A stretch of 56,380 nucleotides of DNA from an uncultured Ruminococcus sp. (GTDB lineage: Bacteria > Bacillota > Clostridia > Oscillospirales > Ruminococcaceae), in assembly GCA_900541495.1 (NCBI GenBank), contig UQKC01000009.1, forward strand, positions 1-56,380. The letters are read 5' to 3'. The notes under the pieces were generated by a model. It worked only from the letters and a program-made list of their open reading frames with translations, ran no database searches and was not told the DNA's origin. The translations under genes and the position numbers were made by a program. Below, one piece after another: positions 51,856 to 56,380 of this stretch (positions are counted from its first letter, which is position 1; every line of letters begins with the position of its first letter).

Positions 51856-52245
51856 ATGGAAGAAAAAGATCTTGAAAAATCGGGGGAGATCATTCCCGAA
51901 AATGCGGAGGAAAGCGCTTCGCCCGAAACGGTTTTGAGTGGGGAAAATGTTCCGAATGAAACCGTTCCGAGCGAACGCGAGCAGGCATTGGAGGACAAGC
52001 TTTTCTGCATACAGAGCGGCGTTCCCGAGGAGAACTGCGATGTAGTCATTGCGGCGGCTTCGGCTATGGGAAAATCGGACAGAAAGGCGGCAATTGCGGA
52101 GGTTCTGGAGAAGTTCCCGTTCTTCAAGCCTGCGCGTGAGGAGCGCGGCGGCATTACCACGGGTGTACACATTGAGGGTGTTCAGGGTTCGGTGCTTTCG
52201 GGAGTGGAAGAGGCATTTTTTGCAGCTAATCCCGATTGCAGATAA
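51856..52245 (+). CDS. probable phage scaffold-like protein, 129 aa
   Basis: Acidic, Glu/Ser/Pro-rich N-terminal half (1-50) and a more ordered C-terminal half with AAIAEVLEKFPFFKPAREER. Size, acidity and position between portal and major capsid genes suggest a scaffolding or capsid-assembly protein; the sequence itself is not diagnostic. ATG at 51856 follows AAAGGGGC with only two bases after the portal stop; a longer frame upstream lies inside the portal gene in another frame and is rejected. Confidence 0.65.
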   Translation: MEEKDLEKSGEIIPENAEESASPETVLSGENVPNETVPSEREQALEDKLFCIQSGVPEENCDVVIAAASAMGKSDRKAAIAEVLEKFPFFKPAREERGGITTGVHIEGVQGSVLSGVEEAFFAANPDCR

Positions 52246-52282
52246 ACAACATTATACTATTAAATTTATGGAGGAAAAAATT

Positions 52283-53140
52283 ATGGCAGAACTTATTACA
52301 AATCGTTATTCACAGCTTGTTGATGCGAAGCTTCGCGCTACGCTCGTTACGCAGGACAACTACATTTTCAGCACGGTTCATGAGGGCAATGGCGTTGGCG
52401 GTGCGGTGATAATTCCCGTTCGTGACACAGAGGTCGAGGTAAAGGCTTACGACAAGGCGAACGGTGCGGCGCTTTCTTCGGGTGCGACAAGCTATCACAC
52501 GCTCATTATGTCAAATGATGAGGCTGTGAACGAGCTTATTGACGGTTACGATGCGGCGGCTCTTCCCGATGATGTTGTTGCGGAGCGACTTGCTTCGGCA
52601 GGTTACACGCTTGGACTTTCGATGGACAAGAAGTCTATCAAGGCGCTTGAAACTACCGAGGGCGTAAAGGTCTGCGATGTCAAGACTGCCTGCACAAGCT
52701 CGAACGCTTACAGCACGGTGGCAAAGGCGAGAACATATCTTTCGAGAAAGGGTGTTCCTGCTTCCAACCGCTGGCTCATCGCTTCGCCCGAATTTATGGA
52801 AGTTATCATGCAGGACGAGAAGTTCATTCGCGGCGGAAATCTTTCGCAGGAGCTTGTAAAGGCAGGCTGTGTGGGCAGAATTGCAGGCTTCAACGTATTT
52901 GAATCGAACAATCTTATGTTTGAGGACGTGAAGGCTGTTTCGGGCAAAAAGACGACTACCGAATTTATCTGCGGTCACCCGAACTGGTGTCATCGTGTAT
53001 GCGAATGGGCAGTTCCCGTTACGGTAAATCCTATTGCGGACGGTGTTCACATCGGCGCGGCGGCTGTTCAGGGCAGAAAGGTCTATGCTGTTCATATTTC
53101 AAAGCCCGAAACGGTTTATGTGAAGAGAACAGAGGCGTGA
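52283..53140 (+). CDS. phage major capsid protein, 285 aa
   Basis: Main shell subunit. It begins MAELITNRYSQLVDAKLRAT and contains long beta-rich and helical segments, GSAVxIPV-type strand (GGAVIIPVRDTEVEVKAYD), a central KARTYLSRKGVPASNRWLIA and the end VYAVHISKPETVYV, which is the usual style of capsid proteins in this gene position. No N-terminal protease domain and no cleavage signal was seen. GGAGG eight bases before ATG. Confidence 0.8.
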   Translation: MAELITNRYSQLVDAKLRATLVTQDNYIFSTVHEGNGVGGAVIIPVRDTEVEVKAYDKANGAALSSGATSYHTLIMSNDEAVNELIDGYDAAALPDDVVAERLASAGYTLGLSMDKKSIKALETTEGVKVCDVKTACTSSNAYSTVAKARTYLSRKGVPASNRWLIASPEFMEVIMQDEKFIRGGNLSQELVKAGCVGRIAGFNVFESNNLMFEDVKAVSGKKTTTEFICGHPNWCHRVCEWAVPVTVNPIADGVHIGAAAVQGRKVYAVHISKPETVYVKRTEA

Positions 53141-53167
53141 TAAAGGCAGAATTTTGCGCGAAAGGAG

Positions 53168-53563
53168 GTGATATTTACGGCTTATTCTGATGTAAACAAA
53201 TACATGGAGCGGCAGTCGGAGATAGGTGAATATGAAGCTGTGAAGCTTATAGAAAAAGCGGAGGAAGCGGTCGGTCTTATGACGGGGTTTGCTGTGGAGA
53301 AGTGCGGTTTGGAGAGCTTTTCAGCATTTGAAAAGGATATGCTTGAAAAGGCGGTCTTTGCGCAGGCTGACTACATTCTTGAAAACGGGGGAAGTGTTGA
53401 TGACAGTTCGGGTGAGCCCGTTTCGGTGACTATCGGAAGCTTTTCATACAGCTACGGGACGGCTTCGGCGGCTAAGGCTTCATCGCAGAGCGGCTTTTCA
53501 AAGGCGGCTTTGGGATATCTTGAAGCGGCAGGATTTTTATCGAGAAGAATTGGGGTGAAATAA
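53168..53563 (+). CDS. phage head-tail connector protein, about 130 aa
   Basis: Small helical protein immediately after the major capsid gene, the usual position of the first head-completion adaptor; the region KAVFAQADYILENGGS is typical of such adaptors. The start is unclear. GTG at 53168 overlaps the end of a perfect AAAGGAGG (53161-53168), too close for normal initiation. The codon at ideal spacing is ACG at 53177, and the next ATG (53203) has no ribosome binding site. Confidence 0.65.
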   Translation: MIFTAYSDVNKYMERQSEIGEYEAVKLIEKAEEAVGLMTGFAVEKCGLESFSAFEKDMLEKAVFAQADYILENGGSVDDSSGEPVSVTIGSFSYSYGTASAAKASSQSGFSKAALGYLEAAGFLSRRIGVK

Positions 53564-53565
53564 AA

Positions 53566-53916
53566 ATGAGGAGGATTCCGAGATACCTGCTTATCCACAG
53601 GGCGAAGCTTTATGAGGGGAAAAGCGGAGGATTTTTTGCGGCGGAGCAGGTCGGGCCGACCGAGCTAAGCTTTATCCGCATCGACTATGCGGCTAAGATA
53701 AACCGAGACGGTGTAAAGGGGTTCAACGACAAGGCATCGGGGGACGCTTTGCTGATATACGACTGCGGAAACAGCTTGCCGTTGGGTGTGGAATTCCGCA
53801 TCGGGCAGAGGGTGGTTTTTTCGGGAAAAAGTTTTTCGGTGAGCGGTGTGAGTGTGCTTTATGGGAGAAATTCTCCTCATCACATTGAGGTTACACTGGA
53901 GGAGATAGGTATATGA
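53566..53916 (+). CDS. phage minor capsid / head-closure protein, 116 aa
   Basis: Small beta-rich protein resembling the minor capsid (head stopper) proteins of Firmicutes phages; FRIGQRVVFSGKSFSVSGV and YGRNSPHHIEVTLEEIGI are the clearest parts. GGGGTGA before the ATG, two bases after the preceding stop. Overlaps the next gene by four bases (ATGA). Confidence 0.7.
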   Translation: MRRIPRYLLIHRAKLYEGKSGGFFAAEQVGPTELSFIRIDYAAKINRDGVKGFNDKASGDALLIYDCGNSLPLGVEFRIGQRVVFSGKSFSVSGVSVLYGRNSPHHIEVTLEEIGI

Positions 53917-54299
53917 GGAGCATTGCTGAGGAGATCGTTTGCAGGATAGGCGAAAAGTGTGGAAAAGAGCCGTCGGTGCGGCTTTCGGCATCGGGCGGAA
54001 CTGCGTTTTATCCCGTTTCGGACAAGCTTAAAGCGGCTTTTCTTGACGGTGGTGAGCTTCGTGAAATGGAATTGAGGGTGAAGCTGAAAGGTGAAGTTCC
54101 GAGTATGCTTTTTTCGGCGGCGGAGAAGTTTTGCGGCGACATTTGCGGCATTGGGGACATAGTTGGGGAGGACTATCATGTTGTAAGGCTTGCGCCGTCT
54201 GAGCGTCCCTCAATGGAAAGCTGTGCGGAGAACGGAATGAGCATTGTTTCATTCTTGCTGACGGCGGAATACATACTTGAAAAGGGGGCGGCGGAATGA
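53913..54299 (+). CDS. phage minor capsid / tail-completion protein, 128 aa
   Basis: Located where the tail terminator or neck protein usually lies. Beta strands alternate with MELRVKLKGEVP and a SIVSFLLTAEYILEKG end that resembles other minor capsid proteins of this module. Four-base overlaps on both sides (ATGA), indicating tight translational coupling. Family assignment by context and general look only. Confidence 0.6.
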   Translation: MRSIAEEIVCRIGEKCGKEPSVRLSASGGTAFYPVSDKLKAAFLDGGELREMELRVKLKGEVPSMLFSAAEKFCGDICGIGDIVGEDYHVVRLAPSERPSMESCAENGMSIVSFLLTAEYILEKGAAE

Positions 54300-55153
54300 G
54301 GATAGTTTACACGGCAGCTTCGGGGGAGAGCCTTGATCTTTCGAGGGGGCTTATCCGTGCGGTGTCGGTGAGCGGTATCTTCCCCGAGAGGAGCATTGAA
54401 GTTGAGGAAAACGGCACGGTCGGCGGAAGTGTCATTTCCGAGAGGCGAGGGGTAAGGAAGATAAAGCTTCGCGCTGTGATATGCGGTGATATTGGGAATT
54501 CGCATACGGTCATATCGGAAATATTTGGCTTTTCGGGAATGGGAAAGCTGACTTTTTCGGACGGAGAAAAAAGTGTTGGCATCGGCTGTTATGCTGAGGG
54601 TATTTCGGTGGAAAGCACGGACGGGACGAACTATGCGGAGATAAGCTTTTTATGCCCGAACCCGTTCTTTGAAAAAAGCGGCGGTTCGGAGGTCTATGTT
54701 CAGCTTTGCGGTTCATCGGGGGTATGGGAGTTCGATGATTGGGAACTCAGCGAAGAAAATGAAACGGAGCTTTCGGTGATACTTTCGGGAAACTCGGCTT
54801 TCGTACCGAATGACGGCGGTTTTGAGGCAGGATGCATCATCACGGCGGAGGTACTCAGTGCTGTTACGGAAATTCGTGCTGTCAATGCAGGGACAAAGGA
54901 ATTCATCGGTGTTAAAGGAAACTTTGCGGCAGGAGATGTTGTGATCTTCCGATGCATTGACGGTGAAAAGGGTATTTTTCTTTCGGACGTTCGGGACAAT
55001 GCAAAGACAGAGGATATCACTCACCGAATTATATGGGGTTCAAACTTTTTCAAGATAGCGCCGAACGGTACGAGGGTATATATTTCGACCGATGCTGTTG
55101 GAATGAATCTCACGGCGCACATCAACTTAAAGGAATATTCGGAGGGGTTCTGA
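54296..55153 (+). CDS. phage distal tail (Dit-like) protein, 285 aa
   Basis: Matches the siphovirus distal-tail pattern: an N-terminal domain with SERRGVRKIKLRAVICGDIG, a GMGKLTFSDGEKS strand, and AEISFLCPNPFF (about 117-128) before a C-terminal galectin-like part. It directly follows the connector genes with a four-base overlap. In ordinary siphophages the tail tube, chaperone and tape-measure genes would stand between; here they do not. Confidence 0.75.
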   Translation: MRIVYTAASGESLDLSRGLIRAVSVSGIFPERSIEVEENGTVGGSVISERRGVRKIKLRAVICGDIGNSHTVISEIFGFSGMGKLTFSDGEKSVGIGCYAEGISVESTDGTNYAEISFLCPNPFFEKSGGSEVYVQLCGSSGVWEFDDWELSEENETELSVILSGNSAFVPNDGGFEAGCIITAEVLSAVTEIRAVNAGTKEFIGVKGNFAAGDVVIFRCIDGEKGIFLSDVRDNAKTEDITHRIIWGSNFFKIAPNGTRVYISTDAVGMNLTAHINLKEYSEGF

Positions 55154-56251
55154 TTGGACGTTTATATTTATGAAGTCAGCGAGGGGGAATATCTTCGTTT
55201 GCTCGGGGTGACGGACAGGTTGGCGAAGTTCGGCATTGAAAGGCTTTTATGCGGCGGTGACAGGCTCGAAGCGGTATTCGTTTCGGGTGGAAGCTGTGAA
55301 AGGCTGATAAGACCCGAGAGGATAATTGAGATACCGGAGGTTTTTTCGGGACTTATCACGGGGATAAAAAAATCTGCAGGAGGCGGAAAGGCAGAGGTGA
55401 GTGCAATTTCATTCGCAGGACTGCTTTCACGGCGTGTTCTTTCGGAATACGCAAGGGGTGACAGTTTTATGACTATCATTGAGAAGAACTGCGGAGCTTT
55501 GGCAGGTGAAAAGAGGGCATTCCCGAACACTTTTATTGACAAGTCGGCAGATTGTTTATTCGTGCCGTCGAGTGCATATCAAAAGCGAAGTCTTTCGCGT
55601 TCGGTGACGGCTGTTATCGAAAAGAATTTTCGGATATGCTCGGAGATAGTTCACGATGAAAATGGGGCAAAGATACGTTTATATGGGCGTTATACTGTTG
55701 ACAGGAGTGTTGGTTCGGATGCGGAGCTTCCTATAATTCTTTCGTCCGAATATGACACTCTTGGTCAGCGTAGCTATTCCTACAGTGAAACGAGAACGGT
55801 CAGCGGAGCATACATTTATTCCGATGCGAGGTACAGCAGCAAGGGCACTGTGAGCATTGAACCATGGTCGGGATATTTCGGCGAAGCTTCGGGTTTTGAA
55901 CGCTGTGAGGAGTCTTATCAGATCGAGCCTGTGATATATTACAGCAATTCGGTCATTGACGGTGAGATCATTTATCGGGCGGAGCTTGATCATTCCGAAA
56001 CCAGAGCTTCGGCGGCGGATATGTTCGCTTCGAGATATTCACCGCCGAGTGAGGTCATCTCGGCTTCACTCGGGAAAGGCTTGTTAGAAGCGATACATTC
56101 GGGGGCGTTCGGGGTCGGCGACAAAGTAACGCTTTATCCCGATGAAAAAGGAAAGGATTCCGCAAGGCGGATAACGAAGATAGCCGAGCATTACGAAAAC
56201 GGTGGTTTCACGATGTCGGTCTATCTGGACAGAGATCAGGGGGGAGAATAA
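55154..56251 (+). CDS. phage tail protein, ReqiPepy6 Gp37-like, 365 aa
   Basis: Looks like the Gp37-like tail protein that follows Dit in many Firmicutes phages: an N-terminal VYIYEVSEGEYLRLLGVTDR, a central FAGLLSRRVLSEYARG and the conserved ending DKVTLYPDEKG...ITKIAEHYENG with a VYLDR strand. TTG start directly after the Dit stop codon, with GGAGGGG seven bases upstream. Probably part of the tail tip or receptor-contact complex. Confidence 0.75.
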   Translation: MDVYIYEVSEGEYLRLLGVTDRLAKFGIERLLCGGDRLEAVFVSGGSCERLIRPERIIEIPEVFSGLITGIKKSAGGGKAEVSAISFAGLLSRRVLSEYARGDSFMTIIEKNCGALAGEKRAFPNTFIDKSADCLFVPSSAYQKRSLSRSVTAVIEKNFRICSEIVHDENGAKIRLYGRYTVDRSVGSDAELPIILSSEYDTLGQRSYSYSETRTVSGAYIYSDARYSSKGTVSIEPWSGYFGEASGFERCEESYQIEPVIYYSNSVIDGEIIYRAELDHSETRASAADMFASRYSPPSEVISASLGKGLLEAIHSGAFGVGDKVTLYPDEKGKDSARRITKIAEHYENGGFTMSVYLDRDQGGE

Positions 56252-56253
56252 TA

Positions 56254-56380
56254 ATGTCAAACGAATACGGATTTTTCGCGTCAAAGGACCACGACAGACG
56301 ATACTCGGCTGATGATTTCAGCGCGTTTTTCAACGATTTTTTTACGAACGGTGTTTTAGGTTCGGACACGAATTCACTTA
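56254..56380 (+). CDS. start of a baseplate or receptor-binding-like protein (cut by window edge)
   Basis: First 42 codons only, open to the edge of the window. It begins MSNEYGFFASKDHDRRYSAD and continues DFSAFFNDFFTNGVLGSD, the N-terminal style of tail fibre or upper-baseplate proteins that follow Gp37-like genes in Firmicutes phages. GGGGGGAG ribosome binding site eight bases before the ATG. Confidence 0.7.
   Translation, partial: MSNEYGFFASKDHDRRYSADDFSAFFNDFFTNGVLGSDTNSL

Noticed and set aside
52049..52282. N-terminal extension of the major capsid protein by 78 codons
   Set aside because: It overlaps the scaffold-like gene in another frame, is Arg/Ser-rich, and the GGAGG-preceded ATG at 52283 gives a normal capsid N-terminus.
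1..56380. CRISPR array, restriction-modification or known anti-phage system
   Set aside because: No regularly spaced repeats with unique spacers. The repeated motifs are dispersed palindromes and MITE-like elements, and no nuclease or methyltransferase genes were recognised.

Overview
The window comes from a Gram-positive, low-to-medium GC bacterium of the class Clostridia, most like the Ruminococcus/Oscillospiraceae group. This is inferred from strong GGAGG-type ribosome binding sites, TTGACA-N17-TATAAT promoters, an endospore protein (SpoVAD), a clostridial-type fermentative adhE with a Rex-like operator, and a dense population of small intergenic repeats. No rRNA, tRNA, CRISPR array or complete insertion sequence was recognised.

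Left part (1-10.2 kb): single genes of mixed function. They are a coiled-coil hypothetical protein, dtd, a membrane-anchored hypothetical protein, a GNAT acetyltransferase, a hybrid sensor histidine kinase, a DUF4349 lipoprotein, an Sfp-type phosphopantetheinyl transferase, a small membrane protein with a perfect sigma-A promoter, and a DUF3810 membrane metallopeptidase-like protein. They are separated by repeat-rich spacers.

10.5-16.7 kb: a pseudogene tail, then a co-directional cyclic-di-GMP cluster. It encodes a GGDEF-REC-HD-GYP protein with both opposing enzyme signatures intact, a stand-alone Hpt domain, a FapA/DUF342 protein with an N-terminal repeat array, and a REC-HD-GYP protein whose phosphoacceptor Asp is replaced by Lys.

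16.8-30.9 kb: a YkgJ-type cysteine-cluster protein, a MATE exporter, DNA polymerase I, ArgS, a heterodimeric ABC exporter (one degenerate ATP site) following a GtrA-like gene, a CNNM/CorC-type protein, and a LytTR response regulator.

31.2-38.1 kb: a complete arginine-to-spermidine route. SpeA makes agmatine, SpeB makes putrescine, SpeD supplies decarboxylated SAM and SpeE makes spermidine. A DUF3592-like membrane gene lies inside the cluster, and a ClC-family transporter and a DtxR/MntR-family regulator follow it.

38.2-48.5 kb: adhE behind a promoter overlapping a Rex-like operator, an orphan spoVAD, a YjbR-like gene, a patatin-like phospholipase, a lipoprotein, a coiled-coil protein with a recent 42-bp duplication, a C39-like peptidase, a membrane protein and a LysR regulator.

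48.8-56.4 kb (window edge): a phage structural module in the order small terminase, large terminase, portal, scaffold-like, major capsid, three connector/minor capsid proteins, distal-tail (Dit-like), Gp37-like tail protein, and the start of a receptor-binding or baseplate-like protein. No tail-tube or tape-measure gene lies between the connectors and the distal-tail gene, and no integrase is seen on this side. The large terminase has no ATG, GTG or TTG start.

Across the window there are at least three MITE-like families with terminal inverted repeats and a larger family of nested palindromic spacers. The spacers have a terminator-like core whose two arms change together from copy to copy, and they sit mostly between convergent genes.
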